Below, piece after piece: positions 29,661 to 38,800 of a DNA stretch of 64,000 bases (position 1 is the stretch's first letter; the number at the start of each line of letters is the position of its first letter). The stretch covers positions 868,001 to 932,000 of the forward strand of contig CAVTVU010000001.1 in NCBI GenBank assembly GCA_963738305.1. Reading direction: 5' to 3'. Position numbers and translations under genes: made by a program. A model generated the notes under the pieces. It saw only the letters and a list, made by a program, of their open reading frames with translations, had not been told where the DNA came from and made no database searches. The stretch is from JBBRHQ01 sp963738305 (GTDB taxonomy: Bacteria; Actinomycetota; Thermoleophilia; Solirubrobacterales; 70-9).

Positions 29661-30017
29661 GTGCCCGCCTGGAAGCTGACCGTCCGCCGCGGTCCCGAGG
29701 TCAGCCGCCGGCGCTTCGACGACCTCGACGCGGCGCTGGAGCGGGCCCGCCGCATGAGATCGAGGAGCTGAGGGCTGAGGGGCCGCTGGAGAGCGTCTCG
29801 ATGCTGAGGGACTTCGAGCCGGCCGCGCAGGTGCACGCTCGGCTGGAGATCTCCGGCAAGGGGTTGATCCGGCCCCCGACCGCGGGGCTCGACCTGCGCG
29901 GGCGACGGCAGCGTGATCGCCTTCTCGGGATCGCTGGCCCGCGAGGAGCTGGAGCCGACCGACGGCGAGAGCCCGTTCGAGCTGGTCCGGCGGGCGCTCG
30001 AGCCGCGGGGCGGATGA
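29661..30017 (+). pseudogene. Small protein of unknown function, two apparent frameshifts
   Basis: GTG at 29661 opens VPAWKLTVRRGPEVSRRRF and continues through DDLDAALERARR. The protein resumes in a second frame as HEIEELRAEGPLESVSMLRDF and ARLEISGKGLIRPP, and in a third as DGSVIAFSGSLAREELEPTDG to a TGA that overlaps the next ATG (ATGA). Breaks lie near 29750 and 29905. Joined length is about 118 residues. No family is recognised. The overlap with the following gene supports a real two-gene unit. Confidence 0.5.
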
Positions 30018-30331
30018 GCGACGGCTTCGAGGTTCCCGAGGGCAGCGTCGCGGCCGGGCGCCGCGTCAAGCTGCCGCGTGGCGCCGAGCCGCCGTTCGCC
30101 GTCTTCGTCAACGGCGTCCGCCAGCAACTGGGCGCCGACTACGAGATCCACGGCGGCGAGGTCGTCTTCTCGCGGCCCATCCTCAAGGAGAGGAAGCTGG
30201 GCGGGATCCGCTGGCTCTCGATGCTGGTCGGCGTCGCCGGCACCTACCGCAAGCATGAGACCGTGGACGTGCAGTTCACCCGTGCCGGCAAGACCGAGCT
30301 GGTCTCCGACCTGGCCGTGCTGCCGGACTGA
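30014..30331 (+). CDS. Protein of unknown function, 105 residues
   Basis: ATG at 30014 gives a beta-strand-rich protein: SVAAGRRVKLPRGAEPPFAVFVNGVRQQLGADYEI, GGEVVFSRPILKERKLGG, then TVDVQFTRAGKTELVSDLAV. The start FVNGVRQ... with G-D-Y-E-I resembles small beta-sandwich folds of phage-tail or adhesion type, but I do not recognise a family. The single residue run WLSMLVGVAG is too short for a clear membrane segment. It overlaps the frameshifted gene before it by 4 bp. Confidence 0.62.
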   Translation: MSDGFEVPEGSVAAGRRVKLPRGAEPPFAVFVNGVRQQLGADYEIHGGEVVFSRPILKERKLGGIRWLSMLVGVAGTYRKHETVDVQFTRAGKTELVSDLAVLPD

Positions 30332-30359
30332 GCGGCCGCCCGGGCTCGGCGGGGTTCGC

Positions 30360-30397
30360 TGGACGTTTCTGGTTGCCATAGCGACCAGAAACGTCCA
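30360..30397. terminator. Long perfect hairpin between convergent genes
   Basis: Arms 30361-30373 and 30384-30396 are exact 13-base inverses. One further outer pair (30360/30397) and three inner pairs (one G-U) give a stem of about 17 bp closing on a 4-base loop. It lies between the plus-strand gene ending at 30331 and the minus-strand lipoprotein gene ending at 30432, so a bidirectional terminator is likely. There is no U-run on either side, and the arms are AT-richer than the surroundings, so an operator is an alternative. Confidence 0.6.
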
Positions 30398-30431
30398 ATC
30401 AATCGTCAGAACCTGAGGGTTGGATGCTGTT

Positions 30432-30732
30432 TCAGACGTCCCGCGCGGCGCTGCGGCCGAGCCGGCTCCGCCCGTATCGGGTGGTCACGGTGATCACACC
30501 TCGCGAGACCGAAATGGAAACGGGCCGGCAGGTGGCAGCCGACGTCTGCACGCGAAAGGCGTTTCGAAGGCTCCCGCACCGGCGCTCGATGTAGCGCCGG
30601 ATCAGGGTCGGCCGAGCTCTCGCCCCTGATCTCGAGACCGCCGACGGTCGAGTCCTCGCCGTCGTCGCCGCCCCCGCACCCCCATCCCGCCAGGGCGGCG
30701 AGCGCCAGGCAGGCGATGAGGGCACGCCTCAT
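30432..30732 (-). CDS. Small lipoprotein of unknown function, one apparent frameshift
   Basis: ATG at 30732 opens a lipoprotein signal (ALIACLALAALAGWGC) with a GGGDDGED stretch after the lipid-modified Cys, typical of an actinobacterial lipoprotein. After about 40 residues, near 30620, the frame seems to change to TLIRRYIERRCGSLRNAF and VSISVSRGVITVTTRYG, ending at 30432. The uninterrupted alternative (stop at 30406) is Arg/His/Pro-rich and unlikely. Function unknown; it follows the phosphoribosyltransferase-like gene by 10 bp. Confidence 0.6.
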
Positions 30733-30742
30733 CGGCGGGCCC

Positions 30743-31712
30743 CTAGTTGAACACGTAGAGCAGCAAAAAGGCGACCACGGCGAAGCAGGCGCCGGCGGCG
30801 ATCATGCCCTTGTCCTCGGCGACGATCGCCGCGGTCGAGCGGTCGTCGGAGCGGTCGTAGATCAGGTAGAGGTAGCGGAAGATGCCGTAGACGACGGGCG
30901 GGATCGTCAGCATCATCTCGCTGCCGATCAGGGGCGAGTTGACGGTATAGATGGCGTAGCTGATCACCGTGCCGGTGGTGACCAGGGAGACCATCTGGTC
31001 GAGGAAGGGCAGCGAGTAGTGCTCCAGCACCGGCCGGGTGCTGGTGCCCTCGTGCAGCTCGGAAACGGCCTCCTGGCGGCGCTTGGTGAAGCCGAGGAAG
31101 AGGGCGAGCATGCCGGTGCAGAGGACCAGCCATTCCGAGGCGTGGGCGTCGACCGCCTCGGCGCCCGCGACGACCCGCAGGATGAACAGCCCGGCGAGGG
31201 TCATGACGTCGATGATCACGACCTGTTTGAGCCCGAAGCTGTAGGCGAGCTGGGCAAGCGCCGTAGCCGGCGACCATCAGCCCCACCTCCCAGCCGATCG
31301 CGGCGAAGGAGAGGGCAGGGCGCCGGCGGCAAGCGCGACGGCGAGGAGCACCGCGGTCGACTCCGAGAGCTCTCCTGCGGCGATCGGGCGGTAGCGCTTC
31401 TTCGGATGCTTGCGGTCGAGCTCGACGTCGTTGAGGTCGTTGATGAAGTAGCCGGCGCTGGAGACGGCGCAGAAGGCGATGAAGGCCAGGGTCGCCTCGA
31501 GCACCGCGTGGGCGTCGTTGAACTGGCCCGAGAAGAGCAGCCCCGCGAAGACGAGGACGTTCTTGATCCATTCGTGCGGGCGAGCGGTCTTCAGGGCCGC
31601 CCGTGGGGGCGAGCGGCGCAGGCGGGGAGGGACGGGAGGGCCGTCCGGCGGCCGGGGGCTCTTCGCCGCGGCCGGGCTCGACGGTCGGGTGTTCCTCGGT
31701 GATCGTTTCCAT
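30743..31712 (-). pseudogene. Decaprenyl-phosphate phosphoribosyltransferase-like UbiA protein, frameshifted
   Basis: Pieces match the DPPR synthase (Rv3806c/UbiA) group: ARPHEWIKNVLVFAGLLFSGQFND, SSAGYFINDLNDVELDRKHPKK with the Asp-rich motif and RPIAAGEL, then MTLAGLFILRVVAGAEAVD, WLVLCTGMLALFLGFTKRR and YLYLIYDRSDDRSTAAI. The family moves phosphoribose from PRPP to a polyprenyl phosphate, the first step to decaprenyl-phospho-arabinose for cell-wall arabinan. Breaks lie near 31590, 31310 and 31255. An ATG at 31712 (METITEEHPTVEPG) is the likely start with a Pro-rich leader. It is the third gene of the reductase/alkyl-DHAP-synthase run. Confidence 0.7.
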
Positions 31713-31787
31713 GGCAGGGCGGCCGGCGAGCGGCACGATGCGCCCGGCGGCGGATCAAGGACGGTCGCGAAAGCGTAGCGCCGGCGG

Positions 31788-33408
31788 TCACTCGAAAAGT
31801 ACCCCGGGGTTCATGATCCCGACCGGGTCGACCGCCGACTTCGCGCCCCGCAGCGCCGCCTCGAAGGGGGCGGGGCGCTGGCGGTCATAGAAGGGGCGGT
31901 GGTCGCGGCCGACCGCGTGATGGTGGGTGATCGTCCCTCCCGCCGCGATCAGCGCCTCGGAGACGGCGCGCCTTGACCTCGTCCCACTGCTCGACCTCGC
32001 CCCCCGCGGACCGCCGGAGCGATCACCGTGTAGTACGGGCGCCGGACCGTCGGGGTAGACGTGGGTGAAGCGGCAGCTGACGCGGGCCGAGCCCGGCCCT
32101 CCGCGGGCGCACCGGAGGCCTCGGCGAGAGCGCGACGGGCCGTCTCCATCACCTCTAGTGGAAGGACTCGAAGCTGATCCCAGGTGATCGCCGTCTCGAA
32201 GGTCTCGCTCAGCACTCCGCAGGCGACCATCGAGTCGCGCAGGTAGGGGATGTGGAGGAAGGCTGATGCGCCACGAGTCAACGGCCCCTCGCCGTCTTCG
32301 CCTGGGCCGGGCTCCTCCGGGTGTCCTTCGCCTTCCCTCCACGCGCCCGCGCGATCTCGAGCGCCCGCTCCATCGGCCAGCCGACCTCGTGACCCGCGGC
32401 CTCGAAGCCGAGCACGAGGATCGCCTCCCCCTCGCCGCCGGCGAACATCTCCGACTCGAGCTCGTCGAGCAGTCGGCAGTTCGACGGATGAAGGCCCGAC
32501 TGCGCGATCTCGCTCACCGCCTCCGCCCCGGCCGCGAAGCTGGCGAAGCCGACCGCGCGCGAGAGCTTGAAGCGCGGGCGCTCGCGGACCCGCACCCAGG
32601 CCTCGGTGATCACCCCGAGGATCCCCTCCGAGCCGAGCAGCATCCGGTCCGGCGAGGGCCCGGCGCCCGAGCCCGGCAGCCGCCGGCTCTCCCAGGCGCC
32701 GCGGGGGGTCAGCGCCCGCACCGAGGAGACGAGGTCGTCGATGTGGGTCTCGAGGGTCGCGAAGTGCCCTCCGGCGCGGGTCGCGATCCAGCCGCCGAGG
32801 GTCGAGTACTCGAAGGATTGCGGGAAGTGGCGCAGGGTGAGCCCGTGCTCGCGGAGCTGCCGCTCCAGCCCGGGCCCGGTCGCCCCGGCCTGGATCCGGG
32901 CGGCTAGCGAAACCGGGTCCACCTCCAGCACCCGATCGAGCCTGCGGAGGTCCAGGGTGACAACCGGGACCTCCTCGCCGAGTCGCGCCTCAATTCCGCC
33001 GACGACACTGGTGCCGCCCCCGAAGGGCACGACCGCGGCCCCCTGCTCCTCGCACCAGGCCACGACGAGCTCGACGTCCGACCCGTCCCGCGGGAAGGCG
33101 ACCAGGTCGGGGGGATTCGGAAACTCGCCCCGAAACCCGCGGACCACGTCCCGGTAGGCCTTGCCGAGCGCGTGGGAGGTGCGCTCGTAGTGCCCGTCGC
33201 TGAACAGCCCGTCGAGGGAGGCGGGCGCCTTCAGCCGCGACGGACGCATCTCGACCTCGTCGAGCGCTACCGGCTCGCGCACCGAGAGCCCGTCGAAACC
33301 CAGCCGCTCCGCGGCCGAGGCCGCAACCGCCTCCAGCTCCGCGCGCGGGGGTTGCTGGTCCTCGTACCCCCAGCCCCAGTGCTTGAGGCGGCGCTCCGCG
33401 CCTACCAG
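31788..33408 (-). CDS. Alkyl-DHAP synthase (AGPS)-like FAD-binding oxidase, 3' part frameshifted
   Basis: The protein begins RRLKHWGWGYEDQQPP and has an FAD_binding_4 domain (VAWCEEQGAAVVPFGGGTSVVGG). The segment FEYSTLGGWIATRAGGHFATLETHIDDLV, then LTPRG and LLGSEGILGVITEAWVRVR follow. Late in the chain come THVYPDG and THHHAVGRDHRPFYD, the His motif of AGPS. This order is that of alkylglycerone-phosphate synthases, which swap the acyl chain of acyl-DHAP for a fatty alcohol to make an ether bond. The residues to about 32278 are in one frame; breaks lie near 32278 and 32050. No ATG/GTG/TTG fits the N-terminus: CTG at 33408 overlapping the upstream stop is the best guess. Related flavin oxidases are the alternative. 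Confidence 0.78.
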
Positions 33409-35396
33409 TGCACGCCCTTCATCAGGTGGGCGAAGGCGACCTGCTCGGTCGAGGCCTCCTTCTCGATCTCCTTCGTCCCCTTCTCGCCCTTCGCGGCCTT
33501 GGAGTCGGGGAAGAGCTTGTAGGCGGTGTTGAGCACCGCGTCGGAGGCCTTCGGCGCCACCGCGTACAGCAGCTCGCCGAAGTTGCCGAGCCGGGTCGCG
33601 ACCTTCTTCGGCTTGGTGATCATCGCGTCGGTGATCATCTCCGCCGCCTCGTCCGGCGTGATGGTCGGGAAGGCGTCGTACATCTTCGTCGGGGCGATCA
33701 TCGGGGTCCGCACCAGCGGCATGTGGATGGTCGTGATCTGCACCCGGTCGTCGACGACCTCCGAGGCGATGCAGCGGCTGAAGGCGTCGAGCGCCGCCTT
33801 GGAGGCGACGTAGGCCGAGAAGCGGGGCGTGTTCGTTTGCACGCCGATCGAGCTGATGTTGATGATGTGGCCCGACTTGCGGGCGGTCATGCTGGGCAGC
33901 AGGCTGAGGATCAGCCGCAGCGCCCCGAAGTAGTTGAGCTGCATGGTCCGCTCGTAGTCGTGGAAGCGGTCGTAGGCGAGCTTCACCGAGCGGCGGATCG
34001 AGCGCCCCGCGTTGTTGACGAGAACGTCGACGTGCCCGTGCTCGGAGAGGACCTCCTCCGCCATGCGCTCGACGTCGTCGACGTCGGCGAGGTCGGCGCG
34101 GTGGATGTGCGCGGCCCCGCCCTCCGCCTCGATCTGGGCCTTGGTCTCCTCCAGCTTCTCCGGCGTGCGGGCGACGAGCAGCACCGTGGCCCCGGCCCGG
34201 GCGCACTTGATCGCGGCGGCCTTGCCGATTCCCGACGAGGCGCCGGTGATCAGCACGACCTTGCCCTCGATCGCCCCCGAGAGCGAGCGATCCTTGAACA
34301 GGTCGGGGTCGAGGTTCCGCTCCCAGTAGTCCCAGAGCTTGTCGGCGTAGGTCTCGAGCGGCGGCACCGAGATGCCGGTGCCCTCCAGCGCCGCCAGGGT
34401 GTTGGAACAGTCGAAGCTGGTCGGGTAGTTGACGTAGGTGAGCACCGACTCAGGGATCCCGAGGTCACGCAGGACCTGGTTGCGGATCCGCTTTACCGGC
34501 GGCAGCATCATCAGCCCGCTGCGAACGGCCGGGGGGACCACGTCGAACATCTTCGGGTCCAGCCGCATCGACATCTGCGGCGCATTGGCCGAGCGCGAGA
34601 AGAGGTTGATCACCTGGCCGGCGCTCTTCGGGGCGGGGTCGGTGAGCGAGAAGGCCTTGCCGTCGAGCCCCGGCTCGTGGGCGATGTGGTCGAGCGCCTT
34701 GGCGACGAAGTCGACCGGGACCAGGTTGATCTCCTTGCCCTCGACCCCGACCGTCGGCATCCACTGTGGCAGGGTGTTCCGCAGGCGTTGGATCAGCTTG
34801 AAGAAGTAGTAGGGGCCGTCGACCTTGTCCATCTCCCCGGTCTCCGAGTCACCGACGACGATCCCGGGCCGGTAGACCCGCCAAGGCCGCGAGTACTCCT
34901 CGCGGACGACCCGCTCGGACTCGTGCTTGGTGCGGAAGTAGGGGTGGGTGTCGAGGTTCTCGGCCTCATCGAACATGTCCTCGCGCCAGGTCCCCTTGTA
35001 GAGGCCGGCGGCGGCGATCGAGCTGACCATGTGGAAGCAGCCGGCCTCGAAGGCCTCCGCCAGCTCAACCGCGTGGCGGGTCCCCTCGATGTTGGCCACC
35101 TGCTGGCTCTGGGCGTCGGCGGTCATGTCGTAGATCGCCGCCAGGTGGAAGAAGTGGTCGATCTCGCCCTTCAGCTCGGCGACCTCGGCATCGGAGACCC
35201 CCAGCCGCGGCTGTGCAAGGTCGCCGACGACTGCGACCACACGGTCCTGGTCGGCGCCCCAGCGGTTGCGGAGCTCCTCGAGGCGGCCTCGGGAGCCCTC
35301 CCGCACCAGGACGTAGATCGTCCCCTCCCGCTGCAGGAGGAGCTCGACCAGGTGGCGGCCGATGAAGCCGGTCGCTCCGGTCACGAAGTAGTTCAT
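33402..35396 (-). CDS. Two-domain fatty acyl-CoA reductase (fatty-alcohol-forming type)
   Basis: The 664-residue protein carries two SDR domains. Domain 1 (1-370) is of the thioester-reductase/FAR type: FVTGATGFIGRHLVELLL, HLAAIYD, and YFRTK as YxxxK. Domain 2 (about 375-590) is a classical SDR: VVLITGASSGIGKAAA, LVNNAGRSIRRS, INISSIGV and YVASK. This order matches the mycobacterial Acr/Rv3391 and Marinobacter fatty acyl-CoA reductases that reduce acyl-CoA to aldehyde and then alcohol. The start ATG at 35396 follows GGAGGAGAG. The stop abuts the AGPS-like gene, so alcohol made here could feed ether-lipid synthesis; wax or free alcohol are alternatives. Confidence 0.88.
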   Translation of the reverse strand: MNYFVTGATGFIGRHLVELLLQREGTIYVLVREGSRGRLEELRNRWGADQDRVVAVVGDLAQPRLGVSDAEVAELKGEIDHFFHLAAIYDMTADAQSQQVANIEGTRHAVELAEAFEAGCFHMVSSIAAAGLYKGTWREDMFDEAENLDTHPYFRTKHESERVVREEYSRPWRVYRPGIVVGDSETGEMDKVDGPYYFFKLIQRLRNTLPQWMPTVGVEGKEINLVPVDFVAKALDHIAHEPGLDGKAFSLTDPAPKSAGQVINLFSRSANAPQMSMRLDPKMFDVVPPAVRSGLMMLPPVKRIRNQVLRDLGIPESVLTYVNYPTSFDCSNTLAALEGTGISVPPLETYADKLWDYWERNLDPDLFKDRSLSGAIEGKVVLITGASSGIGKAAAIKCARAGATVLLVARTPEKLEETKAQIEAEGGAAHIHRADLADVDDVERMAEEVLSEHGHVDVLVNNAGRSIRRSVKLAYDRFHDYERTMQLNYFGALRLILSLLPSMTARKSGHIINISSIGVQTNTPRFSAYVASKAALDAFSRCIASEVVDDRVQITTIHMPLVRTPMIAPTKMYDAFPTITPDEAAEMITDAMITKPKKVATRLGNFGELLYAVAPKASDAVLNTAYKLFPDSKAAKGEKGTKEIEKEASTEQVAFAHLMKGVHW

Positions 35397-35474
35397 CTCT
35401 CCTCCTCGGTTCGCTGCAGGTGACGGCCCATTCAGGCGAAAACCCGGACTCGCGCGCACCCTACACTCTGCCCC

Positions 35475-35774
35475 GTGGCACTACACCTCGATCCATTCGA
35501 GCAGGGGCCCCTCCCCGGAGAGCAGAAGGCACGGGCGGCCGATGTAGCCCCCGATTGGAGGGTGGCGCGCCACGGGATCGAGGTGATCGCCCACGGCGCC
35601 GTCGTCTGCCCCGGCTGCTCGGCGCCCCTCACTCTCGGCGCCGCCGTTCCGGCCGCCGGCGAGCTGAGCTGTGGCTTCTGCGGCCACGCCGCCCGAGCGC
35701 GCGAGTTCCTCGTCCGCGACGTCTTCGACACGGTCGCCAACGAGGCCTACATGATCGCCCGCCTGCCAGGTTGA
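35475..35774 (+). CDS. Small zinc-ribbon protein of unknown function
   Basis: The 99-residue protein from GTG 35475 has CPGC and CGFC knuckles about 26 residues apart, a zinc ribbon, followed by AREFLVRDVFDTVANEAYMIARL. Such proteins are often accessory or regulatory. It is divergent from the fatty acyl-CoA reductase gene (78 bp apart) and 56 bp before the E2-E1 gene. Function unknown. Confidence 0.65.
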   Translation: MALHLDPFEQGPLPGEQKARAADVAPDWRVARHGIEVIAHGAVVCPGCSAPLTLGAAVPAAGELSCGFCGHAARAREFLVRDVFDTVANEAYMIARLPG

Positions 35775-35830
35775 ACGCCACCTCGAAACCGGGTTCGCGC
35801 GCTCGGCACGTCGCATAGACTGGGCGGGGA

Positions 35831-38800
35831 ATGGCTGAGACAGCCACTGTCCAGATCGAGATGCCGGCGATGGGCGAGTCGGTGACCGAGGGGACGGTGC
35901 TCGAGTGGCACGTCGCCGAGGGCGACACCGTCACCGAGGGCGACACCGTGGTGGAGGTCTCCACAGACAAGGTCGATGCCGAGGTGCCTGCCCCCGCCTC
36001 GGGGACGATCACCAAGCTCCTCGTCGCGGCCGACGACGTGGTCGAGGTCGGCGCGCCCCTGGCCGAGATGGAGGCCGGTGAGGCTCCGGCGGCGGGTGCA
36101 GAGCAGGAGGCTCGGGGCGGGGCCCCGTCCTCGCCGGTCGTGGCCGACGCAACCCCCGGAGATGGGGCGCCTCCGACGGACGGCGCCCCCACGGACGGGG
36201 TGAAGGCGACCCCCGTGGCGCGCCGCGTCGCGGCGGCCAACGGCGTCGATCTCGGGGCCCTCAGCGGTTCGGGAGCCGGGGGCAAGGTGCGCAAGGAGGA
36301 CGTCCTCGCGGCCGCGGAGGGCAACGGGGCAGCGGCCCCCCCAGCAGCGGGCGAGGCCAAGGCGCTGCGGGGCCCGGCGGCGATGCTCGCCCAGGCGATG
36401 GACGAGAGCCGCGAGGTCCCGACCGCGACCTCATTCCGGACGATCGCCGTGGACACCCTCGACGCCAAGCGCAAGGCGCTGAACGGGGTGCTGAAGGAGC
36501 GGGGGATGAAGGTCTCTTTCACCCATTTGGTCGCCTGGGCGATCGTCCAGGCGGCGAAGGAGTGGCCTGTGATGGTGCGCACCTTCGAGCAGCGCGACGG
36601 AAAACCGTTCGCGCTGGAGGGCAACCCGGTCAACCTCGGCATCGCCGTCGACGTCGAGCGCAAGGACGGGTCGCGGAGCCTGATGGTTCCGGCGATCAAG
36701 GGTGCCGAGCGGCTCGACTTCACGGGCTTCCACAGCTACTACGAGGATCTGATCACCAAGACCCGGGAGAACGCGCTCACGGCGGATGATTTCCAGGGGA
36801 CCAACATCTCGCTGACCAACCCCGGCGGGATCGGCACGATCGCCTCGGTGCCACGGCTGATGGCGGGGCAGAGCGCAATCATCGCCACCGGCTCGATCGC
36901 CTACCCGCCCGAGTGGGCCAACGCCTCCGCGGAGAGGATCAAGTCGCTCGGGGTCTCGAAGGTGATGACGATGACCTCGACCTACGACCACCGGGTCATC
37001 CAGGGGGCCGAGTCGGGCTCGTTCCTGCGCAGCATCGAGCAGCTCCTCCAGGGCGAGAACGGCTTCTACGAGGACCTGGCCCGCTCGCTGGGGATCGAGG
37101 AGAGCGTGGTCGCCAACGCCCATCCCGCCTCGGCGTCGGCGACCCCCCTCGCAGCCGGGCCCGCGCCCGCCGCGGCCACGGTCCAGCCCAACGAGGAGCT
37201 GCTGGCCGCCGTGCAGGCCGCGACGTCGCTGCTCAAGGCCTACCGCACCCACGGGCACCTCGCAGCCCACCTCGACCCGCTGGGCTCGGAACCGCGCGGC
37301 GATCCGGCGATCCAGCCCGAGAACCTCAACCTGACCCCTGAGCTGATGGCGCAGATCCCGGCCTCGATCCTGCGGATCGGCGTCCCCGGCGAGACCCTGC
37401 TCGAAGCGCTGCCGCGGATGCGCGACGCCTACTGCGGCAGGGTCGGCTATCAGATCGAGCATCTCTCCTCCCACCAGCAGCGGATGTGGCTGCGGGAGAT
37501 GATCGAGACCGGCGCCAACCGCCAGCCGCTCTCGGCCGAGGAGAAGCGGCGACTGCTGGAGCGTCTGCTGGACGTGTTCGAGTTCGAGCGCTTCATCGAG
37601 AAGGCCTACCTCGGCCAGAAGATGTTCTCGATCGAGGGGATCGACTCGGTGGTGCCGATGCTCGATGAGGTCGTCACGCTGGCCCTGCGTGGAGGTGCGC
37701 ATGAGGTCGTCTTCGGGATGGCCCACCGCGGGCGGCTCAGCGTCCTCGCCCACAACCTGGGGCGGCCGCTGGAGGGGATCTTCGCCGAGTTCGAGGGCTC
37801 GAAGGCGATCGAGTCGGTGAAGGCGGTGGCGGCGATCCCGCACGGGGGCACCGGCGACGTCAAGTATCACTACGGTCACGCCGGCGTCTACGAGACCCAC
37901 GCCGGCGAGAAGATCGACGTCCGCCTTTACCCCAACCCCAGCCACCTCGAGTTCGTCGATCCGGTCGTCGTCGGCGCCGCCCGCTACGAGCAGAATGTGA
38001 TCGACGGCGCTCAGCTCGATCACGACCCGAAGCGCGCCGTCCCCGTCCTGCTCCACGGCGACGCGGCCTTCCCCGGCCAGGGCGTCGTCGCCGAGACCCT
38101 CAACCTGCAGGCGCTCGAGGGCTACGCCACCGGCGGCACGATCCACATCATCCAGAACAATCAGGTGGGGTTCACCACCGATCCGGAAGATGACCGCTCG
38201 ACTCCCTACGCGGCCGACATGGCCAAGGGGTTCAACGTGCCGATCGTCCACGTCAACGCCGACGACGTCGAGGCCTGCTCGGGAGCGGTGCGGCTGGCGA
38301 TGGCCTACCGCGAGCGCTGGGGCCGCGACATCGTCATCGACGTGATCGGCTACCGCCGCTACGGTCACAACGAGACCGACGAGCCCGCCTACACCCAGCC
38401 GCTGATGGCGGCCAAGATCAAGTCCCACCCGCCGGTCTCGGAGATCTACGCCGAGCAGCTGATCGCCGAAGGGGTGCTGAGCGCCGAGGAGGTCGAAGGC
38501 GAGCGCGAGGAACGCCGGGAGCGGTTGAGCGGCACCCTGAAGGGCCTGCGGGAGAAGATGGAGCTGGGCGAGTACGAGGACCCCACCGTGACGACGACCG
38601 GCACCGGCGAGCTCGACCGCACCGCCAGCCCCCCGGTCGCCACCGCTGTAGGAGAGGAGAAGCTGCGCTCGCTCAACGAGCGCCTGATCGAGGTGCCGGA
38701 GAGCTTCACGATCCACCGCAAGCTGCGAAAGCCGCTGCAGAAGCGGCTGGACTCGCTCGACGACGGCGGGATCGAGTTCGGCCTCGGCGAGAGCCTCGCC

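Noticed and set aside
28049..30331. A 760-residue citrate synthase fusion protein
   Set aside because: The extension contains pieces of two further genes (29661-30017 and 30014-30331), one of them out of frame, and no family known to me shows such a fusion. A lost stop by frameshift explains it better.
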